Positions 1 to 6,379 of a stretch of DNA of 9,530 bases are shown piece by piece. Below the pieces are notes generated by a model. It was not told the DNA's origin. It made no database searches and saw nothing but the letters and a program-made list of their open reading frames with translations. Location of the stretch: the NCBI GenBank assembly GCA_027009605.1, contig JALVCY010000434.1:1-9530 (forward strand), written 5' to 3'. Every line of letters begins with the position of its first letter. Positions within the stretch are counted from its first letter, which is position 1. The position numbers and the translations under genes were made by a program. This DNA comes from Saprospiraceae bacterium (lineage in GTDB: Bacteria; Bacteroidota; Bacteroidia; Chitinophagales; Saprospiraceae).

Positions 1-5
1 AACTT

Positions 6-37
6 TGTTCAATCGTTCAACTGTTCAACTGTTCAAC
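6..37. repeat. 8-bp tandem repeat, four units
   Basis: Four adjacent 8-bp units read tgttcaat, cgttcaac, tgttcaac and tgttcaac. The reverse complement is a GTTGAACA word. Related words occur at about 345-354, at 390-417 (tgaacgattgaacg and caattgaaca) and at about 1854-1866, and GTTGAAC is also inside the 20-bp array near 5853. The array may continue to the left of the window. No coding role is visible. Confidence 0.8.
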
Positions 38-143
38 AGGACAAACGAAAGAAAAAAATTAGAATATAAAAATAATAAATATCTTAGACCGGGAGTAAAA
101 AATTGCACAAAAAGTCGGCATTTAACTTATTGATAATCAATAC

Positions 144-244
144 CTTAGTGAATTCTTAGTGGCAACTTCGTGTCCTTAGTGGTTAGGCATTACATTTTTC
201 CTTACCACTAAGAGCACTTTAGATAACACTAAGTTTACACTAAG
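144..244. repeat. large imperfect inverted repeat with CTTAGTG words
   Basis: The left arm (144-187) carries CTTAGTG three times. The right arm (200-244) carries the complementary CACTAAG-type words in mirrored order, so the two arms can pair over most of about 44 bases around a 12-base loop (188-199). The innermost 9 bp (gtggttagg against ccttaccac) differ at one position. Short flanking words tcaatacc (137-144) and ggtattgg (262-269) are also nearly complementary. It is not followed by a T-run, so a repeat element or nuclease-type hairpin is more likely than a simple terminator. Confidence 0.75.
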
Positions 245-710
245 AAACGCTACAAATTCTTGGTATTGGACTGCCAAAATTTGGGTGAGAAATAGTCCAC
301 ACATAGGCTAACATATTATAAAAACTTCCTTTCGTTCACCCTGACTGTTCAATCGAAAATACTGGTAATCAACTAGTTATGAGAATCAGCTGAACGATTG
401 AACGCTTGCGCAATTGAACAAAAAGCCATCCAACCAAATAAAATTGGGCTAATTTTGCGCTTATTTCAGAAACTAGACTTTTCGGAGTAAACCCAACGGT
501 GTAGCTGGAAGGCAGCTCTACGCCTAGGATTCTTTTTTTGGGGACTTCCCTTTTTTTGAGCTATTCCATACTTCTCAGCTCTTCATTCTGCATTCCTAAA
601 TCTTCACTCCTACTAGGAAATGCAGGATTTCAGAGTTAAGATTTAAAAGTTTTGACTTTTGAAGTCCAAACTGATGAAGGCCGGGCTAGTTGGGGATAAA
701 TACGACATTA
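245..710. other. non-coding gap with scattered repeat words
   Basis: No ORF in any frame here looks like a protein. Visible items are GTTGAAC-like words at 390-417, a copy of a dispersed acttttcggag motif at 477-497 (listed separately), runs of T at 533-558, and a hairpin at 588-625 (ctgcattcct against aggaaatgcag, one bulged base, 17-base loop). Nothing else is supported. Confidence 0.6.
477..497 (+). repeat. dispersed acttttcggag motif, copy 1
   Basis: The 21 bases beginning acttttcggag match the right arm of the element at 2044-2064 at 18 of 21 positions and match the left arm of that element (1867-1887) in reverse complement. A shorter relative, TTTTCGGAG, is present on the minus strand at 6397-6405. 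Three to four copies in non-coding DNA suggest a mobile or rearranged repeat fragment, not chance, though the copies are short. Confidence 0.5.
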
Positions 711-743
711 TGTGACACACTCCTCCTATTTTCCTTATCTTTG
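711..743 (+). promoter_or_regulatory. candidate promoter of the glycosyltransferase gene
   Basis: TATCTTTG at 736-743 fits the Bacteroidota -7 consensus TAnnTTTG. A TGTG (711-714), one mismatch from the TTTG -33 box, lies 21 bases upstream. The -7 box ends 21 bases before the ATG at 765, which gives a short leader. No Shine-Dalgarno sequence precedes the ATG, as is usual in this phylum. Confidence 0.6.
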
Positions 744-764
744 CCGCTCAAATAAACACAGGCT

Positions 765-1526
765 ATGTACAAAGGCAAAAAGGTCGTGGCAGTATTGCCG
801 GCATATAACGCTAATAAAACCTTGGAAAAAACCTATCGAGAGATTCCTTTTGACTTGGTGGATGATGTAATCCTTTGCGATGATGCTAGTCAAGATAACA
901 CCATTGAAGTGGCCAAATCTATCGGCATCAAGCACGCCATACGCCATGAAACCAATAAAGGATACGGTGGCAACCAAAAGACCTTGTACAATAAGGCGCT
1001 GGAAATAGATGCGGACATAATCATTATGTTACACCCTGATTATCAATACACTCCGCAGTTAATCCCGGCGATGGTAAACATGATTGGAGAAGACTTGTAC
1101 GATGTCGTGTTGGGTTCGCGAATCTTAGGCAAAGGCGCTCTAAAAGGGGGCATGCCTATTTACAAGTACATAGCCAATCGATTTCTTACGCTTACGCAAA
1201 ATATATTAGGCGACCACAAACTCTCCGAATACCACACGGGCTATCGAGCCTTTAGTCGAGAAGTCTTGGAATCCATCCCTTTTAATGAAAATGATGATGA
1301 CTTCATCTTCGATAATGAAATGCTTTCGCAAATCATCTATGCCGGTTTTAGGATTGGGGAAGTCTCTTGCCCTACTAAATACTTTCCGGAAGCCTCCTCC
1401 ATCAATTTCAAGCGGAGTGCCAAATATGGATTAGGAGTCCTTTGGGTTAGCTCTAAGCATTTTCTGCAAAGAATGGGTTTGGGAAAATTTAAGATATATC
1501 AAGGTATCAAAAAAAGAAAGACCTAA
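765..1526 (+). CDS. family 2 glycosyltransferase (DPM1/DPG-synthase-like)
   Basis: This 253-residue protein is a GT2 (GT-A fold) enzyme that would transfer a sugar from a nucleotide-sugar donor, probably to a lipid-phosphate carrier or another membrane acceptor. Visible motifs are the first strand VVAVLPAYNANKTL (residues 7-20), the nucleotide-binding CDDASQDNT with Asp39-Asp40, KGYGGNQKT (65-73), and HPDYQY (90-95), the metal-binding motif in the form seen in dolichyl-phosphate mannose synthase-like proteins. A GSR motif follows at 117-119, and Y-H-T-G-Y-R at about 156-161 is the usual acceptor-side block. There is no hydrophobic C-terminal segment long enough for the GtrA-type membrane domains that some relatives carry, so it is probably soluble or peripheral to the inner membrane. 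It stands alone, with long non-coding DNA on both sides. The family is certain; donor and acceptor cannot be read from the sequence. Confidence 0.93.
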   Translation: MYKGKKVVAVLPAYNANKTLEKTYREIPFDLVDDVILCDDASQDNTIEVAKSIGIKHAIRHETNKGYGGNQKTLYNKALEIDADIIIMLHPDYQYTPQLIPAMVNMIGEDLYDVVLGSRILGKGALKGGMPIYKYIANRFLTLTQNILGDHKLSEYHTGYRAFSREVLESIPFNENDDDFIFDNEMLSQIIYAGFRIGEVSCPTKYFPEASSINFKRSAKYGLGVLWVSSKHFLQRMGLGKFKIYQGIKKRKT

Positions 1527-1869
1527 AGGATAGATTTTTGTCCCTCATCAGCCGGGAAAATTTACGAGCTACATATAATAAACCTAAAAAAGAAGTGTAA
1601 ACGATGGTTGCTGACATTGGGCGCTTGGTTTATACTGAAATTGTTTTTGTACACAGACCCAACCGGTTTGCCGGCTTATGCCTACCCATTCGGTCTATGT
1701 ATAACAAGACGCCAAATATACTAAAAAAGTCTAAGGAGACACGTGTTTTTTCTAATTTTTTACTAAATTGTTTAAGAATAGACATTCCTGCTTCTTATGA
1801 CGGTATTTATTTGCCCAAAGAATTCTTTTTGGTATTCTTGTTTTACGGTTGCTCAACTATTCAACAGGG
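1527..1869. other. non-coding gap downstream of the glycosyltransferase
   Basis: I see no believable gene. An ATG-initiated open frame at 1604-1948 (114 codons) has no recognisable family, has a low-complexity Phe/Leu-rich composition and runs into the inverted-repeat element, so I treat it as chance. An imperfect hairpin is present at 1650-1701 (tacacagacc against ggtctatgta, one mismatch), enclosing a ccgg...ccgg palindrome at 1663-1674. Confidence 0.55.
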
Positions 1870-2061
1870 GAGTCTGCTCCGAAAAGTCGAGAGTAGTGGT
1901 TTGTTCTTGAGTCCACAAAATTTTATTCTGTTTTCGCTTTTGTTTTAACCCACTAAATCTCCCTTCGCAAGGGTCTCGATAGCTATCGGGATGTGGTAAA
2001 CAGAATAAAATTTTGTTCATCGCCTTAATTTCTGGCAGAGTGAACTTTTCGGAGCATACTC
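1870..2061. repeat. 192-bp nested inverted-repeat element (MITE-like)
   Basis: Outer arms of 18 bp lie at 1870-1887 and 2044-2061 (gagtctgctccgaaaagt against its complement, one mismatch). Inner arms of 19 bp lie at 1915-1933 and 1998-2016 (acaaaattttattctgttt, a perfect complement). Both pairs are centred on the same point, 1965.5, and the spacers between outer and inner arms are each 27 bases, so the four arms form one symmetric structure. The middle holds two small hairpins: ccctt-cgc-aaggg (1961-1973) and the perfect palindrome cgatagctatcg (1977-1988). No transposase is encoded. A non-autonomous transposable element or a degraded one is the simplest reading; an obvious target-site duplication was not found. 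Confidence 0.65.
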
Positions 2062-2201
2062 AACATTCAAGGGGCAAGATTTCTTTCCTGCCTTCCCGTT
2101 AGACCGTCACACCACTATGCCGATATACCGTTAATTGCCCTTCGGAAATCTGCAAAAAAAGAAAGATTAAGGCATTGTGAGCCCCAAAACTCAAATTATT
2201 A

Positions 2202-2233
2202 TTTGGAAATAAAAACAAATTGTTTTATATTTG
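2202..2233 (+). promoter_or_regulatory. upstream promoter candidate for parC
   Basis: A TTTG box at 2202-2205 and TATATTTG at 2226-2233 are 20 bases apart and fit the Bacteroidota TTTG / TAnnTTTG promoter layout. The last four bases of this -7 box also serve as the -33 TTTG of the second candidate just downstream. Confidence 0.5.
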
Positions 2234-2259
2234 CATTTTCCTAGATATTCTTACCTTTG
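2230..2259 (+). promoter_or_regulatory. main promoter candidate for parC
   Basis: TTTG at 2230-2233 and TACCTTTG at 2252-2259 are separated by 18 bases and match the Bacteroidota housekeeping promoter consensus. The -7 box ends 46 bases before the parC start, so the transcript would contain the leader hairpin at 2271-2290. Confidence 0.65.
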
Positions 2260-2270
2260 CACTTCGACAC

Positions 2271-2290
2271 GGGTGAATGGCAGTTCGCCC
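2271..2290 (+). promoter_or_regulatory. hairpin in the parC leader
   Basis: gggtgaa (2271-2277) can pair with ttcgccc (2284-2290) over 7 bp including one G-U pair, closing a 6-base loop. It is followed by an A-rich stretch and then the ATG at 2306. The stem sits within the presumed 5' untranslated region, where it could affect translation or mRNA stability. No known riboswitch or leader family is recognisable. Confidence 0.4.
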
Positions 2291-2305
2291 CCAAAAAAAT
2301 AATCA

Positions 2306-5020
2306 ATGGCAAAAGATAAATACGACGTAACCGCAGCAGACGGAGAAGGCAACATTGTCAGCCTGACCGGTATGTACCGCGAATATTTCTTGGATTATGC
2401 GTCTTATGTGATACTCGAACGGGCAGTGCCCTCCATCGTGGATGGCTTCAAACCCGTGCAAAGACGGATACTACACGCACTCAAGGAGATGGATGACGGC
2501 CGTTTTCACAAAGTCGCCAATGTCATCGGGCAAACCATGCAGTATCACCCGCATGGAGATGCCGCCATCGGTGATGCACTTGTGAAAATCGGTCAGAAAA
2601 ACCTGCTGATTGATACCCAAGGAAACTGGGGGGATCCCCGTACCGGTGACCGCGCTGCCGCTCCGCGTTATATTGAAGCTCGTTTGACCAAATTTGCGTT
2701 GGACGTGGCTTTTAATCCCAATACCACCGAATGGCAATTGTCCTATGATGGTCGTAAAAATGAGCCGATTAATCTTCCGATGAAATTTCCCATGGTTTTG
2801 GCTTCGGGTGCGGAGGGGATAGCCGTCGGTCTTTCGACCAAAATATTGCCCCACAATTTTATTGAATTGATCAAAGGGGCGATTACGCTACTGAAAGGAC
2901 GTAAGCCCAAGCTGCTCCCTGATTTTCCGGGGGGAGGCTTAATGGATGCCACCAACTATAATGATGGCCAACGCGGGGGCAAAATCCGGGTGCGGGCTAG
3001 GATGCATGCACCGGACAAAAAGACGATTTTAATTACCGAATTGCCCTACGGGGTCACTACGAACACCTTGATAGACAGCATCATAAAGGCCAACGATAAA
3101 GGCACTATCAAAATCAAAAAAGTAGTGGACAATACGGCCAAAGATGTTGAAATTCATATTGAATTGCAGCCGGGTTCGTCTCCCAATGTGACGATTGATG
3201 CCTTGTATGCTTTCACCAATTGTGAAGTGTCCATTTCTCCGAATTGCTGCGTGATAATGGATAATAAGCCGCATTTTTTGACGGTTACGGACTTGCTCAA
3301 ATACAGCACCGAAGCCACCAAAGAATTGTTGCGGATGGAGTTGGAAATCAAAAAAGCCGACTTGCTGGAGAAACTGCACTTTGCGAGTCTGGAAAAAATC
3401 TTCATCAAGGAGCGCATTTACCGGGATATTGAAGAGTGTGAAACCTGGGATGCCGTCCTGCAAGTAATTCGAGAAGGTCTGTCCAAATACGTCGTCACCC
3501 CTTCCGAAAAACCAAAGAAATCCGATAAGCGGCTGCGCTTGTTGAGAGATATTACCGAAGAGGACATTGTACGCCTTACGGAAATCAAAATCAAACGCAT
3601 CTCCAAATACAATTCTTTTAAAGCAGATGAGCGCATTGCCAATTTGCGGGAAGAATTAAAAGAAGTGGAGCATCATTTGGCTCATTTGGTAGATTATACC
3701 ATCGCCTACTACCAAAATATCTTAGCCAAATACGGTAAAGGCAAAGAACGCAAAACCGAAATCACCACCTTCGAAACCATCTCCCGCACCCAAGTAGTCG
3801 CCAACAATGCCAAACTCTACGTCAACCGTAAAGAAGGTTTTGTCGGTAAAGGCATGAAGAAAGATGAATTTGTGGTCGATTGCTCTGATATTGATGATGT
3901 TATTGTTTTCCGAAAGGATGGCAAATGCGTCGTCACCCGGATTGCTGACAAGACCTTCGTCGGAAAGGATATACTCCACGTCGCCATCTGGAAAAAAGGA
4001 GACGAACGCACCACTTACAATATGATTTATTCGGATGGTAAGGATGGGCGTTCGAGAGCCAAGCGCTTCCATGTTTCCGCCATCACCCGCGACAAAGAAT
4101 ATGATTTGACGAAAGGCAATCCCAAATCCCGGGTGGTCTATTTTTCTGCCAATCCGAATGGAGAAGCCGAAATCGTCAATATCCAATTGACCCAAGCTTG
4201 TACGGCTCGCATCAAATCTTTTGACTTCGGATTTAGCGATATTGAAATCAAAGGCCGCAGCTCGCAAGGCAACATTGTCACCAAATACCCCATCCGGAAA
4301 GTAACGCTCAAATCCGAAGGTATGTCCAGCCTAGGTGCACAAGCCATCTGGTACGACGAGATCACCGGCAGATTGAATACCGACAAACGGGGAGTCAAAT
4401 TGGGCGATTTCGACACCGGAGAATTAATCATCGCCATCCAAAAAGACGGGACTTATCGCCTGACTAATTTCGAGCTAACCAACAAATACGACATCAATAA
4501 CACGCTGATTGTCAAGAAGTTTGACCCTATGGGTGTACTGAGTGCCATCTATTATGACGGTAATAAGGGTTGGTCGGTGGTGAAGCGATTTGAGATTGAA
4601 ACCACGGGAATTGATACGCCATATAAATTTATCTCCGACCATCCAAAGTCAAAATTGCTATTTGCCACTTTAGACGAAGATGTAGAAGTGACTTATAAGG
4701 TTAGAGCCAACAATAAATCCTTAGAAGGCAAGATTAACCTTTCGGAATTCGTTGATGTCAAGGGCTGGAAATCTTTGGGTAATAAACTGAGTGACCGAAA
4801 ATTAATCAAAGTCTCCCGCATCGAAAAGCCGGTTCAAACGGAATTGTTCGACGAACCTAAACCCGAAAAACCTGCTCCAAAAAAGAAGACCGCTCCAAAA
4901 AAGAAGGCCACTCCGAAAAAAAAGACTCCTACTAAAAAGACTCCAACTAAAAAGAAAACGACGACTAAAAAACAACCGGATAAACTTAAACCCGGGGATA
5001 CTATTGAATTTGATGTATAG
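2306..5020 (+). CDS. parC: DNA topoisomerase IV subunit A
   Basis: This 904-residue protein is the DNA-cleaving A subunit of a type IIA topoisomerase; with ParE it would decatenate and relax chromosomal DNA. The breakage-reunion domain begins near residue 24 (YREYFLDYASYVILERA) and carries KPVQRRIL (49-56), HPHGD (81-85), GNWG (106-109) and AAPRYIEARL, in which Tyr122 is the predicted active-site tyrosine. The tower and coiled-coil region follow to about residue 490. From about 500 a beta-pinwheel C-terminal domain contains EGFVGKG..KDEFV and GRSSQGNIVTKYPIRK (about 650-665). The canonical GyrA box QRRGG(K/R)G is absent, which favours ParC over GyrA. Residues about 852-891 are a low-complexity tail of (P/T)xKKK repeats, and the protein ends GDTIEFDV. 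The residue matching E. coli GyrA Ser83 is Ala86. The ATG at 2306 is chosen because it follows a good promoter and the family begins close to it. GyrA remains a less likely alternative name. Confidence 0.93.
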   Translation: MAKDKYDVTAADGEGNIVSLTGMYREYFLDYASYVILERAVPSIVDGFKPVQRRILHALKEMDDGRFHKVANVIGQTMQYHPHGDAAIGDALVKIGQKNLLIDTQGNWGDPRTGDRAAAPRYIEARLTKFALDVAFNPNTTEWQLSYDGRKNEPINLPMKFPMVLASGAEGIAVGLSTKILPHNFIELIKGAITLLKGRKPKLLPDFPGGGLMDATNYNDGQRGGKIRVRARMHAPDKKTILITELPYGVTTNTLIDSIIKANDKGTIKIKKVVDNTAKDVEIHIELQPGSSPNVTIDALYAFTNCEVSISPNCCVIMDNKPHFLTVTDLLKYSTEATKELLRMELEIKKADLLEKLHFASLEKIFIKERIYRDIEECETWDAVLQVIREGLSKYVVTPSEKPKKSDKRLRLLRDITEEDIVRLTEIKIKRISKYNSFKADERIANLREELKEVEHHLAHLVDYTIAYYQNILAKYGKGKERKTEITTFETISRTQVVANNAKLYVNRKEGFVGKGMKKDEFVVDCSDIDDVIVFRKDGKCVVTRIADKTFVGKDILHVAIWKKGDERTTYNMIYSDGKDGRSRAKRFHVSAITRDKEYDLTKGNPKSRVVYFSANPNGEAEIVNIQLTQACTARIKSFDFGFSDIEIKGRSSQGNIVTKYPIRKVTLKSEGMSSLGAQAIWYDEITGRLNTDKRGVKLGDFDTGELIIAIQKDGTYRLTNFELTNKYDINNTLIVKKFDPMGVLSAIYYDGNKGWSVVKRFEIETTGIDTPYKFISDHPKSKLLFATLDEDVEVTYKVRANNKSLEGKINLSEFVDVKGWKSLGNKLSDRKLIKVSRIEKPVQTELFDEPKPEKPAPKKKTAPKKKATPKKKTPTKKTPTKKKTTTKKQPDKLKPGDTIEFDV

Positions 5021-5025
5021 GTGGT

Positions 5026-5069
5026 TCCCCCTCGTAGGGACGCACGGCCGTGCGTCCCTACGAGGGGGA
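5026..5069. repeat. perfect 44-bp palindrome (REP/MITE-like)
   Basis: The 44 bases from 5026 to 5069 are a perfect inverted repeat with no loop, centred between 5047 and 5048 on cacggccgtg, with outer ends tccccctcgtaggg and its complement. It is G+C-richer than the flanks and fills most of the 69-bp gap between parC and the next gene. Sequences of the form gtagggacgcacggccgtgc are, to my knowledge, recurrent intergenic repeats in Bacteroidota and some other phyla. In RNA it would fold into a very stable hairpin that could end or attenuate transcription from parC. Reading through it from a GTG at 5021 gives a spurious peptide MVPPRRDARP. Confidence 0.85.
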
Positions 5070-5089
5070 GACAAATCAAAAAAAATAGC

Positions 5090-5686
5090 ATGAAAAATAT
5101 ATTTTTGTTAGGTATCATTCTGCTCAGTACCGGTTTATTGGGGCAATCTTATATTTCTGCCGGTGGTATCCGGATGGGAACGGGGATTGGATTTACCTTT
5201 CAGCAGAAGGTGGAGAAACATACTACGATTGAGGGGATTTTGAATTCCAGCTTGCGCAATGACCGGGTACAAATCACAGTGCTTGGTGAGCAGCATTTCC
5301 CTTTGATTTCCAAGCGTTTTAATATGTACACGGGAGCGGGCTTTCACAAAGCTTGGAATGTAGAAGATGGTGATCAAACTTTTAATCCATTTGGGCTTAG
5401 CTTCATTATTGGGACGGAGATGACCATTTCCAAGCTGATTTTGTCCTATGATTTTAAGCCGGCTCTCCATTTTCAGGGCAATAAGACGTTTGAGTTTCAA
5501 ACCGCTTTCTCACTGAGATATGTCTTTAAACGCAAAACCTTGCGGGAACAAATCAAAGAGAATCACCAAAAACGTAAGAAAAAAAGAATCAAAAACCGCG
5601 AAAAAAGAAAAAAAGAACGCAATCGTAATAAAAAGAAGTCCGGCAACAAGAAAAAGAAATTTAATTGGCGCTTTTGGGAATCATGA
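5090..5686 (+). CDS. small predicted outer-membrane beta-barrel protein with basic tail
   Basis: The 198-residue product begins MKNIFLLGIILLSTGLLGQ, a good signal peptide with likely cleavage near Gln19. Residues 20-146 have alternating hydrophobic/polar strands with aromatic and glycine-rich turns (ISAGGIRMGTGIGFTFQQ, MYTGAGFHKAW, FQTAFSLRYVF), typical of small outer-membrane porin-like or OmpA-like barrels without an identifiable family. After the last strand, residues 147-198 form a tail with 27 Lys/Arg in 52 residues that ends FNWRFWES; on a barrel ending in that way it would face the periplasm. A GTG at 5021 in the same frame would add 23 residues encoded by the palindromic repeat and would bury the signal peptide, so I choose the ATG at 5090. 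It may be cotranscribed with parC but the palindrome lies between. Specific function is unknown. Confidence 0.8.
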   Translation: MKNIFLLGIILLSTGLLGQSYISAGGIRMGTGIGFTFQQKVEKHTTIEGILNSSLRNDRVQITVLGEQHFPLISKRFNMYTGAGFHKAWNVEDGDQTFNPFGLSFIIGTEMTISKLILSYDFKPALHFQGNKTFEFQTAFSLRYVFKRKTLREQIKENHQKRKKKRIKNREKRKKERNRNKKKSGNKKKKFNWRFWES

Positions 5687-5687
5687 G

Positions 5688-5717
5688 TTAACGGTGTAAC
5701 GATTTAACGGTGTAGCA
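5688..5717. repeat. 16-bp direct repeat (ttaacggtgta words)
   Basis: ttaacggtgtaac at 5688-5700 is followed 16 bases later by ttaacggtgtagc at 5704-5716, immediately after the stop codon of the preceding gene. A third related word, ccggtgtaacgg, is at 5809-5820, where gaccg and cggtc (5807-5822) form a small hairpin. aaaccgttagg near 5992-6002 is close to the inverse. An aacggtgtag word also occurs near 495. Confidence 0.6.
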
Positions 5718-5777
5718 GCATCCAAAACACCAAGATGGTTAACCACGAAAAACACAAAAGACAAATTGAACGCCGAA

Positions 5778-5804
5778 GTAGGGGCGAACCTTGTGTTCGC
5801 CCTA
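5778..5804. repeat. short palindromic repeat (gggcgaac/gttcgccc)
   Basis: gggcgaac (5782-5789) pairs perfectly with gttcgccc (5795-5802) around a 5-base loop; allowing one bulged G, the outer ta/ta pairs extend the stem to 5779-5804. This gtaggggcgaac...gttcgcccta form resembles widespread intergenic palindromes in Bacteroidota and cyanobacteria, as far as I recall. It is short and not linked to a gene end. Confidence 0.6.
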
Positions 5805-5852
5805 ATGACCGGTGTAACGGTCAAACGGGTAGGCAACCAAGAGAACGTCCCC

Positions 5853-5971
5853 TTGAACGTCCGAAGGACAAGTTGAACGTCCGAAGGACAAGTTGAACGT
5901 CCGAAGGACAAGTTGAACGTCCGAAGGACAAGTTGAACGTCCGAAGGACAAGTTGAACGCCGAAGGCAAAG
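5853..5971. repeat. 20-bp tandem array, five exact units plus a degenerate sixth
   Basis: The unit ttgaacgtccgaaggacaag occurs five times without a change at 5853, 5873, 5893, 5913 and 5933. A degenerate sixth copy (ttgaacgccgaaggcaaag) starts at 5953 and lacks one base. A single related word ttgaacgccgaag stands apart at 5766-5778. Each unit contains the dyad gtcc-gaa-ggac. The 20-bp period is close to two DNA helical turns, so every dyad faces roughly the same side of the helix. The period is not a multiple of three, and the short open frames that cross it are by-products. It is not CRISPR: the units have no unique spacers. Confidence 0.95.
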
Positions 5972-6011
5972 CCTTAAACCATTGCACCATTAAACCGTTA
6001 GGTAGTCAGAA

Positions 6012-6356
6012 ATGAATGAGATGCAAAGAAAGATTTTACATCGGTTATTTGCGGTTATCCTAGCGGCATCGGTTTTGCTACCGGTGGGCATTTCTTCGCT
6101 GCACTTTTTGTTGGTGACGCACGATGAATCTAATTGTGGGTCTAAGACTGAAATTCATTTTCATCAAATACAGTCGCACACTCATCAATGCGATTATTTC
6201 TTTACTTATCACCAAGTCACCCCTGGTAGAGTCCGATTTGCGGAAGTCTATCTTCCCCTATTTCGCTCCATTATTTTCTATTCCTTTCGGAAAAAGATAG
6301 CTGCTTATTTCCGGCATTACTTGCTTCGGGGGCCGCCGTTAAAGGTTAAAGGTTAA
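6012..6356 (+). CDS. small His/Cys-rich membrane-anchored or exported protein
   Basis: This 114-residue product has a basic N-terminus (MQRKILHR) followed by a hydrophobic helix at about residues 12-35, either a signal peptide or an anchor. The next segment is rich in potential metal ligands: His31, His37, Cys42, His49, His51, His56, His58, Cys60 and His67, with HFH and HTHQC close together. A second, weaker hydrophobic stretch with aromatic residues spans about 79-92. The last residues LRGPP precede a short LKVKG encoded by the 7-bp repeat. To my knowledge, small proteins of this layout (membrane helix, His/Cys cluster, terminal LR(A/G)PP) are common just upstream of TonB-dependent receptors in Bacteroidota; their function is not established. 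I infer a periplasmic metal-binding partner of the receptor at 6876. Met4 (6021) is an alternative start. No clear ribosome binding site is present. Confidence 0.72.
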   Translation: MNEMQRKILHRLFAVILAASVLLPVGISSLHFLLVTHDESNCGSKTEIHFHQIQSHTHQCDYFFTYHQVTPGRVRFAEVYLPLFRSIIFYSFRKKIAAYFRHYLLRGPPLKVKG

Positions 6357-6379
6357 AGGTTAAAGGTTAAGGGTTAAAG
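6338..6379. repeat. 7-bp tandem repeat, six units, overlapping a stop codon
   Basis: Units of gttaaag begin at 6338, 6345, 6352, 6359, 6366 (variant gttaagg) and 6373. The first units encode the last residues (LKVKG) of the preceding small protein, and its TAA (6354-6356) is inside the array. A change of one unit would shift the frame, but taa occurs in every unit, so the protein would still end within a few codons. Confidence 0.9.

Noticed and set aside
1604..1948. 114-codon open frame on the plus strand
   Set aside because: No recognisable motif, low-complexity Phe/Leu-rich composition, no promoter, and its end runs into the inverted-repeat element at 1870-2061.
1974..1992. tRNA-like hairpins (ctcgatagctatcggg)
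   Set aside because: No acceptor stem, T-arm or anticodon arrangement could be formed; the palindrome belongs to the inverted-repeat element.
5021..5089. GTG start for the outer-membrane protein
   Set aside because: The extra residues are encoded by the palindromic repeat and would bury the signal peptide.
5853..5971. CRISPR array
   Set aside because: Units are contiguous 20-bp copies with no unique spacers and no cas gene nearby.
5802..5990. Minus-strand repetitive ORF (SFGRSTCPSDVQ repeats)
   Set aside because: It is a translation of the 20-bp tandem array; the periodic peptide follows from the DNA repeat and there is no start context or conserved domain.
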